A stretch of 64,000 nucleotides of DNA from Taeniopygia guttata (GCF_048771995.1 NC_133026.1:95758501-95822500), one strand, 5' to 3'. Shown: positions 27,601 through 40,202, counted from the stretch's first letter. The notes: generated from the letters alone by a model not told the origin. Made by a program: numbers and translations.

Positions 27601-29121
27601 ATACCTTCACTGCCAGATAAAATGGCTCTCATCCAAAATTATTTTACAGCAGTTTACAGCAAGATTATTTGGTGCTTACAACAAAAACCCACACACTTTA
27701 CAAACCTAAGATTTTTTTAAATTGCAAACCTATTGCACTTGGCAGATTACAAAAACACTGTTTCCTGGAAGACAGAGAATAAGAGGCTATGTGCCCTACA
27801 CATATACAAAAGGAAGCAATGTTAGGGGAGCAGCACCTGGACAGAAATGTCTACATGCAGCACTCTGTGCTTGGCTTTACATGCAAGAAAGACTTTTTTC
27901 ATATTCCTTTAATGGAGTTTAAAGTCAGGGGCAGAACAAGTAAGCCACTCTATTGACACCCATGCTAAACAAACATTTATGTTTAACTTGCATAGTTTTC
28001 TTGGTGATGCAGCAACCAAGAAAGAATTTTTTAGGTAACATGTGGCTTACATCCCTGTCATAAATGAGGCCAACTGAGTTCCTCAGAGTCCAAAGTGTTA
28101 TGTGAATGGTTAAGGAGACAGAAAAGGACCAATAGGTTCCAAAGTATTTTATCTTAATATTTTCCAGAAAAAAAAAATAATTCAAGAGAGATAACAGTTT
28201 CATTAACATTTTAAAAATTAAAAATATGTAAAGATAGATTCTCAAATCCACATTACAGACTAATGAAGAGCAGCTAGATTTGCAAAGCCATACACCTCAA
28301 AGCCTTCTGAAATTATCTGGAGTTCCAGACACTTATTGTTTGCATGCCTGTACATGACAAAAAAAGACCACGAAAACTACCATTGTGCGTATCCAGAGTA
28401 ACTATATCCAGAGCAACTTATATTGAAGTGAGCTTAAGGACTCGAACAGCTAAATTTCTAATGCTTTGATCTGAAAAATGTAATTCTCACAGTAAGTAGA
28501 CTAAGCCAGATTTTGCTTCATGGTACCTATTCAAATTCAGTCTGTGTAGACTCCAGCAAAGTTTGTGTACCCTTTTTCCTAACCTTGATGTATCAGTCAA
28601 CACTTTACATACAATCAGCTTTCCATTTTCAACCAGGACAATAATTATAGGCCAGTTTGCTTTCAGTTTGGTTTTATTTACCAGGAGAGGCTGAAGTAGG
28701 TGACAGGTTTTTGTTTCAATAGCTTTTTCAATGCAGCTATGGGGGAAAAACTTTTTGCAACAAAAAACCCCAAAGCTATGAGTTTCTAAATGTTTCTTTC
28801 AAAAGCAATGTAACTATTTTTAACACAGAGATTTATTCAACTTGCATAGTACAGTGTTTTAATTCAGAAATCAATTATTTGAAGAGGAAAATGTAAAACA
28901 ATAATAAAAGAAGGAATGTACTTTGTACCATGAATCTTTATATTCTGCTGTATCAAAAATATATTTGAGTGGTATGAAGCTGCTTTTTAATCCTGGACAA
29001 TAAATATCCATTACAAGAACAATCATCTTTTCTACAAAAACATACTGTTGTATGTAATGTGACATCTGAAATCGTCAAGAATGATATTTAAAAACATTTT
29101 TCTTAAACGATATTTCCTTCT

Positions 29122-29165
29122 CTACAAATTTATTGGGAGGACACTACAAATTTATTGGGAGGACA
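29122..29165. repeat. Exact 22-base tandem duplication in SOCS6 intron 1
   Basis: The unit CTACAAATTTATTGGGAGG + ACA is present twice in direct succession (29122-29143 and 29144-29165) with no mismatch. Confidence 0.95.
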
Positions 29166-31319
29166 GAAGCGGCAAGAACTTGGGACCTTTGTCTTCTGAA
29201 AACTCTGGAAATATTTATTTCCAGAAAAATAAGCATGCAACAAAACAGAATGCAAACAAATTTTAGAATAAACATAAGGACAAGGAACATTACAGATGTT
29301 TCTATTCTGAAAAATAAAAAACATTAAAAAAGGGTAAACTCAAAGGTCTGTATTTGCTCTCAGTTTAATATTTTACAGTACAAAATATACAGCTACATGG
29401 CATAGGATATCTCTATTCCGTTTTTCATCTATCCAATTTATACTCAAGACATTTTAGCATCTGCATTACATTCCCTTTTATGCTATTTGCATCTTATTTT
29501 CTTCCTTGGAGCACCAGAACTGCTTGAGCTACTCTCTCTAATTTGTTGCTAACACACATTAAAGCCCTATCAACAAAACACTGAGGCACACACCAACTGA
29601 GAACAGTCTCCTTCCTATCTATTTTATGTAATTGCATTGTACTACCCAAACACTATCAAACTAGTGCTGTATAGGCCCAAGAGAGCCATAAAGAAAGAGG
29701 AAAAAAAGGCACTCGAGCTAGGGATTACCCTGGACTATGGCCCCACTTTTGCCAACAATAGCATAGCAAATATATAGTGTACTCAGGGCAGCCCTACCAA
29801 ATGAAGTCCTACAACTGTTCATGTACAAATTACTGTAAGACTATAAAAGAAATCATAAGAAAGAGCAGAAATAATGAACTTGCTTTGTATGAACAACTTC
29901 TAGTTAAGATTTCACTCTCTCACTCCACCAATTCACTACGCCAAGGAGAGTCAGAAGTCATAATCTACTCACAGAATAAGAACCAGTTACCATTTCTTCA
30001 AATCATCCCTCTCCAAGAGTAACCAAGGGTTACTGACCAACTTCACAATCTAGGATCAAAGAAGTTAACAGCATATTATAAATTAATACACAAATGTTTT
30101 TTAGATTTCAGTACGTCAAGTTTTTATGAAGCTACCAAGTCTCCTGAATCTATGCAAACACTTTGATGCTGCAATACATGCAGTGCATTAAAGTGATGCT
30201 CATGAAGCCCCTGGAAACAACACAGAGCTTCTCACTAAATAGTCCATGCCCTCGCAGCTAATCCAAGAAGTTAGCTAATATGGGTATGTCTGTATAACAA
30301 TACACTATTATCACTTAATTTTGTCTTTTAAAAAAATCTACTTAAATCTCAAAACTTGGGATATAGGGAAAACATCCCTAATTAAGCATACAAGAGGTGA
30401 ACCTGGTTTCAAGTAAAAGCTCAGTTCCAAACACAGTGCAATGCCAGAAACCCAAGAAATATCAAATAGGAAGTGAAAACAGTACTTGATGGGAGTTTAA
30501 CACTTTAAAAAACTATGCATTTTGCAAGTTGTCTTTCTTAAGTTACACATAAAGCTGTGAGTTATGACTACTATCTTATTGCAGAAGACTCAAAAAATAC
30601 CTACACATTCTCTAGCTGCTTAGAGTCTTCCAGCCAAGCTAAGTAATTTGTTTCATAATCGCACCAAAGCTTCCCTATTTTCTACAATCCAAAGATGTGT
30701 CTATTAGCACAAACAGAAACTAGAAACAGAACCAGTTCTACTTTATTCCACCCTTAGAAGAAATGCAGATGCATTATTCCTGGAGTACTTGTGCAGACAG
30801 CAGCACTGCAAGACAGGAGGCCTGCAGCAGGCATTTTTTAACTACAGGTATATTGAGAGGATAGACACGGCATAAACATTCCTGGCCTGTAGGAAAGAGT
30901 GGTTGGGACCTCACAGTGAAAGGGCACAAGAATTTTTTAAGGGGAAGTCAGTTTCCCTGATTAAAGCATATTCTATGAGCAACTACTGTAATGCAGTGCC
31001 CTACTCCACAGGAAAAAAAACATTGCTTTCCAAACCAAGATGATTTTGAAAACATAGGAAGACAAAAATAAAGAGGACAGAAAGACGTAGCCAAAGTACT
31101 CTCACATCACAGAAGCATCATCCTCTGCATTTCTCAAAACGCCGTTGTTTTGCAAAGGCTTTTTTCATAAGCAAACGGGTTGGCATGGACTAGTTGTTTT
31201 CTAAGAGAAGTGGCATCATGACAGAAAGAGAGTAAGAACAATGAAAGCGAATAAACTTTGCTGATCTGGTAATGCTTTTGTTGAAGTCAAGTTCTTAAGC
31301 GCTGCCTGTCATAAAAAGG

Positions 31320-32795
31320 AGCCTCTCTCGCTCGCCCCTTCGGGAGCTCTCGGCGCACCCTCACCTCGCAACAACCCGGGGCTCCTCCACCGCACAAATC
31401 CCTACACCGGCTGCCCAAATCGCCACCTCTGGACACTCGCCCTGCCGGAGACGGGGACACACCAGCCTCAACTGAAGGCGGATTTCACGGCGGGGCGAAG
31501 GAAAATCAGCCCAATTCCGCCGTCCCCCACAATGGCACCAGGAGGCGCGGGGTGCATTCGGGCAGCGGCCCAGGGTAGGAGCACGGGAGCCCGGCGGGCC
31601 CCGCTGCCGCGACTGGCGGGGAAGAGAGGCTGGCCTGGACCCCTCCTGTCACGGCGGGGGCTGGGCAGCGCCTCGCCGGCCCGGGCCCGGCGCTGCTTCC
31701 CTCCCGCCCGCCCGGCCGCCTCGCAGGCCGCGCCGCGGCCCCGGTGCCTCTGCAGGGCCTGGCACCGCCGCGGGCTCGGGGAGCCCAGCAAACAAAGGGA
31801 GCCGAGGCCGGGGCCGCGGCCCGCGAAGAGGGCGGCGGGCAAGTGACGAACCGCACCGGCCCAATCCACGGCTCCCCCTCCATCGCACCGGCCCTCCGCG
31901 CCCAGCGGTGCGGGGAGGGGGGCGCCGGGCCGCGAAGCGCCCGCTGCCCCGGGGACGCTCACCCGGTGGAGGCCGCGGTGTCCCGCTCCCGGTGCGGGCC
32001 TCTTCCCGGGCACCTCGGCGGTGCGGCCCGGCCTGCGCCGGCTCCCGGGCTAGGCGGGGAGCAATCACCGGGGGTGGCGGAGCGGCACTCACCGAGGGGG
32101 AGGAGAAGGAGGAGCTGGCTCTGCTGTTGCTTTCGCGGGGCCCGGCCCGGCTTCGGCTCTGGCTCCCTCCCTCGCCGTGCCGCCGCCTCCCTGTTCCTGG
32201 CGCCGCCGCCGCTTCCTCCGCCTCCTCTGCCCCCACCCCTCCGTCCTCGGAGGGGCGCACGGGGGCGGCGAGCCCGCGATGGCCGCCGCCTGCCGCAGGC
32301 ACGGCTACGGCTGCGGCGCCCGCGCACGGCCCGGCGGCGGCAGGAGGGCCGCGGGCATCCCCGCTCCGTCCTCCGCCTGCCCGGCCGCCCCTGCCGCCCG
32401 GCGGACTCCACCAGCCCTCTGCGGCCCTTCCCTTACTTGGGTCTGGGCGCCTCGCCCCGGGCTCGTTCCCGCTTAGCGGCCGCGGGAAACCCGCGGGGGG
32501 CGGCCGGGAGCCGCGCTGGAATGGCAGCAGGGAGGCGGTCTGGCTTTGTTAGCCCCGGCCCTTTCTCCTCTCTCCCCCAGCGCTCCGGTGTGTGAGCGCT
32601 CCGCTGGGCTACGGGAGCTCATCAACCAAGTTCACAGGGAGCCACCTCCCCTCGTCGTTCTGGCGGGGGCAGCCCCTCGCTGGTAGCGCCCGGCCAGAGG
32701 GGTCTCGCAGCCGCCCCCTGCTGCCGGCCACGGGCGCATCCCTCCAGGCCCGCTTGCGCTGGAGAGAGGGCGCGGGAGAGGGAGGGAGGTGATTT
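31320..32795. promoter_or_regulatory. SOCS6: CpG-island promoter of SOCS6
   Basis: The base composition changes abruptly from AT-rich flanks to very high GC with dense CG dinucleotides. GGGCGG/CCGCCC-type Sp1 boxes are common and there is no TATA box. The exon 1 donor lies inside it. The long open frames on both strands here (up to 283 codons) come from the lack of AT-rich stop codons and show arginine, proline, glycine and alanine low complexity, so they are not genes. Islands of this kind often start transcription in both directions, so an antisense plus-strand transcript is possible. No transcript can be shown from sequence. Confidence 0.9.
32093..32400 (-). other. SOCS6: SOCS6 untranslated exon 1 (5' boundary approximate)
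   Basis: On the minus strand CCCCCTCG|GTGAGTGCC gives a near-perfect splice donor, with GT at 32092-32091. It lies inside the CpG island and faces the acceptor at 9893. The sequence 5' of the donor is GC-rich, with runs of GGCGGC and GGAGG, and has no minus-strand ATG until about 32356. That suits a leader exon free of start codons. There is no TATA box, so the transcription start is probably dispersed within about 32.25-32.5 kb. The 5' end given here is a guess. Confidence 0.7.
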
Positions 32796-32825
32796 TTCCT
32801 CCGCTTCACCTTCCCTCACACCTCT

Positions 32826-32833
32826 TGACGTGA
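32826..32833 (+). promoter_or_regulatory. CRE/ATF-like site TGACGTGA upstream of the SOCS6 island
   Basis: A one-base variant of the cAMP-response element TGACGTCA lies at the upstream edge of the CpG island and is followed by AAGCGAC. Such sites near CpG-island promoters are often bound by CREB/ATF factors. A single 8-base match can occur by chance. Confidence 0.3.
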
Positions 32834-33102
32834 AAGCGACGCGCCAGAACAGGCTTTACTTTTGTGCTCCACTCTGCTTCACAGATCTCCTCGAGAAATT
32901 GACACTAAACTTCAGGCATACCAGCTGTGCTGCAGCAGCTTCAGCCAAGCAGACTGCTTTGATTGCTTGTTCTCCGGTCTCTTTTTAAAAATAAAATGCT
33001 AACTCCAGAGCAAGAAAACAATTCTTAATTTAGGATGTGTGAGACTGATGGAAACAACTAGCAGGGTGTGAAGGATTAAAATCTATCGAGGATACGGCTC
33101 TT

Positions 33103-33159
33103 AAAAGTTGTTGCAAGTTGTGTTTGCTGACTGAAAAGTTGTTGCAAGTTGTGTTTGCT
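33103..33159. repeat. Tandem duplication, 26-base match with 31-base period
   Basis: AAAAGTTGTTGCAAGTTG plus TGTTTGCT occurs at 33103-33128 and again exactly at 33134-33159. The identical copies point to a recent slippage or duplication event just upstream of the SOCS6 island. Confidence 0.95.
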
Positions 33160-36100
33160 ATTTTACTGAGCAGCTAGTAAAATACTACCTTAGTTTCCTC
33201 CTTGTAGTGTATATAACTGATACAAATTAACAACCAGATTTGCACAGATAAGCACAATTTGCTTACCTATGCAGTCGCATGACAGAGTATTTGTATGGCT
33301 TATTATGAAGCAACTGACTTCAAGGTTAAGAAGTATCCAATGACACTCAAGATTGTGAGAATATTCATGCACATGCTGCTTGAATTCCCGGAGATCTGAG
33401 GTGTTTGTGAGTTCAGGTCAGTGACTTGTTTAACTGCCTAGGGTATTTGAGATCTGAGTGTGCCTTGATTGTATTCATATTTTTATATCCCAGGCATTTA
33501 TAGAGAGTTAAATATTTCCTTGAGTCTCATTCAAGGGTCGTATGCTTCCTTATGTGTCTAATCAACTTCAGTTTCTGGCAGGCCGTGACCATTTCAGGAG
33601 ATGATGACTAATCAGAGTTGCAGAAAGAATGTTTTTTCTCAAATATAAGGTTTGACTTTTCAATTTATAAATAGAATGATTTATGTTTTAATTAAGTGTT
33701 TTAGATTAGAACTGTTTGTTTTATGATTATGATTACATATTATCAGTGGTATAACAAAGCTAAGAATCACTTCAAGTGGATCACATGAAACCTTATGGAT
33801 TTTAACTTTTGTTTGTAAAACCAATATTGTAGATATGAAAAATACAAATTACTTCCTAGGTTGGCAGTGGCATTCAAAGAAAGAAAATTAAACTAATAAT
33901 AAAATACTAACTTTTTTTTTTTTTTTTTACAGCATAGAGCATTCCTTCTCCTGTTATAAGCCTTATAAACTGCTATAAGTTTAGCAACCAAGTTAAAAAG
34001 GGGAATAAGAGAGAGCAAGCAAGGCTCTGATGGGGAATCTTTTGGTTTAATTTTTGTGCAGTTCTGTCATTTTGTGAAACAAGGAGGTTTTTTTGTGTGT
34101 GTGTATGATCTTACCTTCTTCTCAGCCTTCATTTTCCTTGGGATACAAGCATTTGAAAAAGTAGTTACTTTCAGGATTCTGCTGGCATTTGTGCTTGACA
34201 CATATATGTAGTATTAACTTAAGCTGGCTTAGTATAAACTTTTCAATAGCAGCTGTGGGACAATAGCAGCAGTATATGAAGAAGCCAACTGGGCTTAAAA
34301 TGTTTATCCTTCATTTTGCTTTCAGGGAGCTTTTACCATAGGCAACTTTTGCAGTGATCTACATTGCATATGAGATGAATTTTTAAAATCATCTTAGAAA
34401 TCTTATTCTACAGTCTCTTAAACTACTACAAAAACAGTTGAGCCTGGATGATGAGATTTTCCAGGCCATATGTTGACCAAAGGTTTCCATGTGTCTGAAA
34501 GTGCCCTCTTATCAGTCTTATGGATAAAAGGACTTAGCTTTTTGCAGAAATGGGACTGATAGACAACAGGAAGGTTGAAGAAAAGTAATGCAAAACATTT
34601 GGTAGCTTTTTCCCCCATGTCTTCCATATCTTAACATTCTTCTCAGTAGAGATGATGTTAAATATGGCTTAAATTAGCATCACTACTCCAAGCGCTAACC
34701 TTTCTCATTTTCTCTCCATCTCCTTCCCTCCTCCTGCCCATGCACACCCTTTTCTTTTTTCAGTGGCTCCAGGCCTCATTGGTCCTCTCTAAGCCAGCTC
34801 AGGTGGCAAAATCTCTTGAGGTTCATTTTCCTAACAATAAATTCTGACATAAAGGAGAACCGATGCCTTATTTCTCACATCTTTTTCTTTTCCATAGGCT
34901 ACCAGTGTGCTCTTGGTTTGTCTCAGCCTTAACATATAGCTTCAAGTTTAGGATAGACTTTTCCCCATGGAAATGTGGCAACAAACAGCCATATCCTAGT
35001 GAGAGCAACAGTTTACCACCAAGTCTGAATTCTCATAAGTGTGCTACTGATGTTGCATCTTGGATGGCAGACAAGGAGAATGCAAGCGGGATCACTCAGT
35101 TGAGTTTTTCTTGGCTTAAAAACACATATTGAACTAAATTGGGCTGTTGGTACATTCAGGCATCTTGTTTCAATGCTCTCTGTATGTATCACCTATCAGA
35201 CTTGCTTCACAGTTGCTAGCTTTTATGAAACTACAAGAACTAGAAATTTGGTCTTGGTAATAGAAAATCAATTTTTTCCTATCTGATTTCTTTATATTTG
35301 GGAGGTTCTAAAATCAGGAACTCTGCACCCATTTTTAATTACTTAGGGGTTGCATATTGATGCGTTCTCTATTTTTATATGCTTATGCCTTTTCTCTCTT
35401 ACTTAAAAATGTGATTACAAATTATTTCATTATTTTTGAGATCAAACTGTGTATATACAAATCTGTAGTGCAGAGGGACAGGTCAGAAACTTAAATTATG
35501 AGTATTCACGGACAACAAAGCCAAAAGTTATGTCCATTGTATCTATTTCTTTCTTATTGCTACCTACCTGAATGGCATAGATTATCATCACCTTCTTACA
35601 ACTTCCCTGGCCATGGCTCTTTGGCCTGAATTGTGGTGGGAGGCTAGTGCCTTTGTCTTACTGTTCTTGCAGGCATGTAACTGTGATTTTATTTTAAGCA
35701 CCCAAATGCTTTCCTTTCCTGTTCAGTATATTTCAGAAAGGAAATTTGTTGTAATTTTACTGAAATGTTTAAATTATTGTAATGCTTTATAGGATTTTGA
35801 TTTTTAGATCGTAAATGTTCAGATGGCCTTGAAAAAACATATGCTTTTAAGGAAAGCCATATCTCCAAAATCACTAAATTGCTGGTCATTTTTTGTAACT
35901 GTGGCCTAATTTTATGGTTTTAAAATTACTGTTCTCCTTTTTTATTATGTGAATTTATGTATTCCTTTATTTGTCTTTTTAGATAATATTGTATATTTAT
36001 ATTCCTATGTTATAATATGTATTAGAAGTCCTTATATATCACATCATGACGTATGGTTTTCAGACATTGTAGGTTGTTTGCTCCACTTCAGTTTCTCTTA

Positions 36101-36173
36101 GGTTCTTGGACATTTCTGTTGATAAATTCAAGTTCTATTATTAAAGTTCATTTATGTAAATATTTTCAAAACG

Positions 36174-36269
36174 TTTTTTTTTTCTTTTTTTTTTTTTTGG
36201 AGAGACTTCACCCTCCACCCAGTTTAATACTATTGTTACCAAAAAAGAAAAAAAAGAAAAAAAAAAAAA
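36174..36269. repeat. Inverted low-complexity pair: T-rich tract and A-rich tract
   Basis: A T tract (36174-36198, one C interruption at 36184) and an A-rich tract (36241-36269, two G interruptions) face each other across 42 bases of ordinary sequence. They could pair as a hairpin about 25 bases long. Open frames reading through them are artefacts of the homopolymers. Confidence 0.85.
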
Positions 36270-37721
36270 CCAAAATGAAGTGAAGTATACAGGAGTTTCT
36301 TTCACACAGACAAACCTTTTGTCTCAGATTGGAGTTAAATTGGCATTATTTACTGATACTGATGAAATAAAAGGTATAGATGGCATTAAGACCTCTTACA
36401 GCTACTAAAAAAGTATCATACATAAAAATTATGTGCTACATTTTAATCAGAGTACTGCTATTGCTTCTGTTTCATGCTGTGGTTATGTTGTGATATGCTA
36501 TATCTCTTATCATTATGGATAAAAACCGAGCCCTTACTTACTCAGGTGTTTTTTGAAATACACCAGTTTTGAGTGCCACTCTTACCTCTTTCATTTAATG
36601 TCATTTTAAGAGGAAATATGCTTCAAAATTATTGATGAGCAGTTCTGAAATTAAGATTCTTACATTCATTGTGAAGCTTTCTGTTGAGAATAAGGTTCAT
36701 TTTTTTAGCAAGAGTGCAGCTCAATATTTACTTTTACTTTTAAAGTTTTCTAACAATTAAATTACAGTAAAAAATAGCATAAAGCAAAATGACATCTCTA
36801 ATAACAGTACAAGGGGACTAATTTTAATCTGTTGAGTAATGGAGAAAAGGAGGGGACATTTTAATTTTTTATGTACCAAAACCTGAATGGTCAGGGTAAA
36901 TTTGGCCTCACAAATTGATTCCTGTTAATGTCAGAGAAATAAAATACTACTTTTCTTGTTGACAAAGATGCATAGTAAATCATGACTATAGCTGGCTGCA
37001 AATAGCTCTATACAGTGAGGCTAGCCTATGTATCTTATTCCTTGATTGCCCATATTGCCTGTACAGTCACTTGTAATCTGCATTGAGTCATGTAGATTCG
37101 GAGATTCAGAAAGAAAGGCAAGGTGGAGAACTTGTCCCAGCTCAGACCTCGTCTGTGTAATCACTGTTGACACAAACAGTCTGAAGCTCTCAGCCCACAG
37201 GACTTTGCCCGGAGCAGGACATAGCTAACAAAGACAATATATATGTAGCCCATACTCTCAAAGCCAATGCATCGGTGCACATATGCCTTGTTTCATCTGT
37301 TTGCCCATACTACTTCATCAAAATAATATATATAGAAAGATAAAGTCATGTATTTTCCTTATAACAATAAAGCAGAAACTTCACAGAGACTTCCTTCTTC
37401 AACTTGTAGTGTTTCTTCTGTTAAAATATAAAGTATATGTCCAGAATTTTTTTGGCTATTGGCATCACACCTTTTATTTTGAAGAAAAAATAATTATGTT
37501 TGCAACGTTATATTCTCCCTTGTAGCCAGATTTATTATATTCACTATCTGAATTGTTCTTTACAATGCAGCTCATGAGCTTGACATTTTAGGTTTTACTT
37601 CAGTATTCACAACCGGCCCTAGGAGTCCACCTAAAGACAATCATTTTGGAAAGCAAGTGCCAAAGACAAATCAAAACAAATCCAAATGTCACTTTACTAT
37701 ACTTAAACAGTCTGAGCTTCA

Positions 37722-37757
37722 GGTCATGGTTTTGCCATAGGTCATGGTTTTGCCATA
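37722..37757. repeat. Exact 18-base tandem duplication
   Basis: GGTCATGGTTTTGCCATA is present twice in direct succession (37722-37739 and 37740-37757) with no mismatch. Confidence 0.95.
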
Positions 37758-39811
37758 GATTTGTGGGATTTGACTGAAATTGTGACAAGGCTTTGTGTTG
37801 CTCTGTTTTCTCGTTTCTCTTTTTGAGGAAGTGAAACTGGTCCACAAAATGTTGCACTTGAACTGCTTTTTCAGAGTAGAGTTCATGACAAATATGTGCC
37901 CCAAAATTTTCAAATCTAAATTGGTAATTTAAAAAGAAACTATTTTATTTTTCAGAAGTTTATTGTTCTTAAACAGGACTACTTAAAAGAAAAACAAGCT
38001 GTTGTTTATTTTTTCATCTTTAAGGGGAAATAGAGGAAGGAATAAAAAAGGGAAAAGGATTTATAAGATGATTTACTCTTTCCTTTTACAGGCATAAATA
38101 TTTTTTTAAACTTATGAGGTAATATTATTTTTGCATTTTTTTCTTCAGCCTGCTCCTGTTAGAGTTATATGAGGACTAAGCATACAGCTGTAGTTAGAAT
38201 TTTATTTAAAAACCTAAAGATAAAACTGTGTTGACATCAAGAATCATACTTGCTTCATCAGACCACATAAAAGGATGCAAAGTGTAGATGCTGGCACAGA
38301 ATGCTCACTGCAAATTATTATATTAAATTTGAAAATGTCTGAAAACAGTAGTAGCAGGTGTGCCTTGAAATTAATGTTCTATTTGCTGTATAACAACTAA
38401 CTGTTCCTTTTGGCTTTAAGTGTTGCAGCCATTTCCTTAGTTATGAAAAAGAAGGTCAAACAGGTTCTTTTCCGTCCTCCTCCTAAGAATATCCTTTTAA
38501 AAACATGCATAAAAGCACAATTAATGCTCAGTTCAAGGGCAGAAGCATATTAAAAGCCAACAAATAAACAAGCCTGCCCCTAAAATGGAGGTAGGGTTGC
38601 AGGAAGTCTTTTCACAATACCAGCTGACCAGTTCTTGTTGAGCCTTGATTGTCCTTCCCTGCTAATTCACAGAAGAGATACACACTTACCCCAACACTGT
38701 AAGGCTCTGCCTGTGATGCCACAAGCAATTTCCCTTGATTTTTTAACTCCCTCTGACTTCACCTAGATCCATGGCTCCTCCAGTATTCTCATTTCTCAGG
38801 TGCTTATCCTTGCACTCTTAGCTAAATCAAGAATGACTCTGATATTCTTGTTTCTCAAGATCTTATAATTAGAGGGTGTACCTGCAGCTGCTAATTTTAA
38901 TTTGATATAGTTTGTAAATAATTTTAATCCCTATTTTTTATATTTATAAAAGTAAAATAAATTTTAAAATAAGAAAACTTTGGGCTGTATTGGTCAAGCA
39001 ATACAATTCACAGCATTCTGGAAAAAAATTACTAGTGTTGAAGAAACAATGTTTAATGTTTAGATGGCTTACAGAGGTACATATGGAACTTCTCACATTT
39101 AGGTCACAAGTTCAAACATGGTCTTCATTAGCTGCAAATTAAAACTATCAATAACTGACATGTGTTACATAGCCAATATGGAATGAGTTGCTTTCTGAAG
39201 TGGATAGTTCAGAAGACATAATTGGTGAACTTGTTTCTAAATGCACTCTAAAGATGCACATTTAAAGATGTTTGTTCTCAGAAATGAATAATTTTATCTT
39301 TCAGGAAGAAGTCAACAGTACCAACCTCTACAATTTGACACAATACATTTATTACTTCTGTAATTGCAACAAGTAAAATACGGATGTTAAGAGCTCTGTT
39401 ATACCTGCAACCTACTTTCTCAATGAAGTCAGAGTTTTTAATTACAGTTTGTTATGTGTGTGTTGATCTCTCAGTAGAGGTGAAGCTGACTGGCAATGCA
39501 GGGTGGAAAAACCCCTTGCCCACACTAGGCATTTTTGATAGATCTCGGTCACAAGTCAGATCAGTGTGAAATCCTGATATGGCACTGTGTGCATTAGGAA
39601 ACAGCCTACTGTGCGTCTGCATACAATCTTTAAAAACATACCAAGAACATTTATAAAGATGTTTATGCAAGCGTAGACCACACTGATTAAAAGTGATTAA
39701 AGTTGATTAAATTTAGGTTATTCTACAGAAATAAGTTTGTCAAATTCATCACATAAAGCACATTGAACATTTGAAAAATATGAGAACAAGATTCAGAAAA
39801 TCCTCATATGG

Positions 39812-40202
39812 TGATTGGGTGTCTAGGTTGTTTCCTATCACTGTTTACTAAGAAATCACAAAGAGACAATCAGAAGGCTGAGTGGCATGAGCACAAGTTT
39901 TTACTCATAACCGCTTCTTTTATACACTGATCGATACAGGTGGACCTGATTGGTCATGTAATCAATACATTTCACCTGATTGGCTAATTAAAAAGACACC
40001 CATTTATAAACAATCTTACCAGAATAACAAGAAAACAGATCTTAGAAAAACAACACCTGCAGGTTGTTTTAAATGATGGGATATCATTGTTTATCTCCAA
40101 CTGCCTGAAGTCTCCTAGGCTGATTCTAGGAAAATTTATCTACTTTTCTCACTCTCTGACCAGGCTGTCCCATCCGCAGTTTTCAGTATGTAAAACAGTC
40201 AG
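39812..40202 (-). mobile_element. Solo LTR of an endogenous retrovirus (ERVK-like), upstream of SOCS6
   Basis: On the minus strand the block has the order expected of an LTR. It probably starts with TGACTGTTTTAC near 40202. Two CCAAT boxes (GCCAATCAGG and ACCAATCAGG) lie near 39985 and 39955, then a TATA box TATAAAAG at 39924-39917. An R-U5-like segment follows with AGTAAA-type polyadenylation variants, ending near 39812. No gag, pol or env sequence flanks it, so it is a solo LTR or a fragment. The exact ends and any target-site duplication are not clear. Confidence 0.6.

Larger units (their letters stand above)
9893..32092 (-). other. SOCS6: SOCS6 intron 1 (about 22.2 kb)
   Basis: The ends are set by the donor GTGAGT at 32092 and the acceptor TTTTCAG at 9893. 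The intron is AT-rich and its open frames are short and scattered on both strands. None has a recognisable domain. It holds CR1 remnants near 12.3 and 18.1-18.9 kb, a possible LTR fragment near 24.4 kb, a 36-base A tract at 17.8 kb and small tandem duplications near 21.0 and 29.1 kb. I see nothing else specific in it. A long first intron and an intronless coding exon is the usual SOCS6 structure. An extra 5' UTR exon inside the intron cannot be excluded from sequence alone. Confidence 0.75.
32796..39811. other. Upstream flank of SOCS6, no gene seen
   Basis: AT-rich sequence with short scattered open frames only. It includes the tandem duplications at 33.1 and 37.7 kb, an 18-base T run near 33912 and the T/A-rich pair at 36.2 kb. 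Three spaced TGATTAAA copies with a 10-base period lie at 39683-39711. Confidence 0.6.

Noticed and set aside
31468..32595. Long overlapping open frames on both strands (up to 283 codons)
   Set aside because: They lie in the CpG island, where stop codons are scarce. The products are low-complexity Arg/Pro/Gly/Ala and several begin at non-ATG codons.
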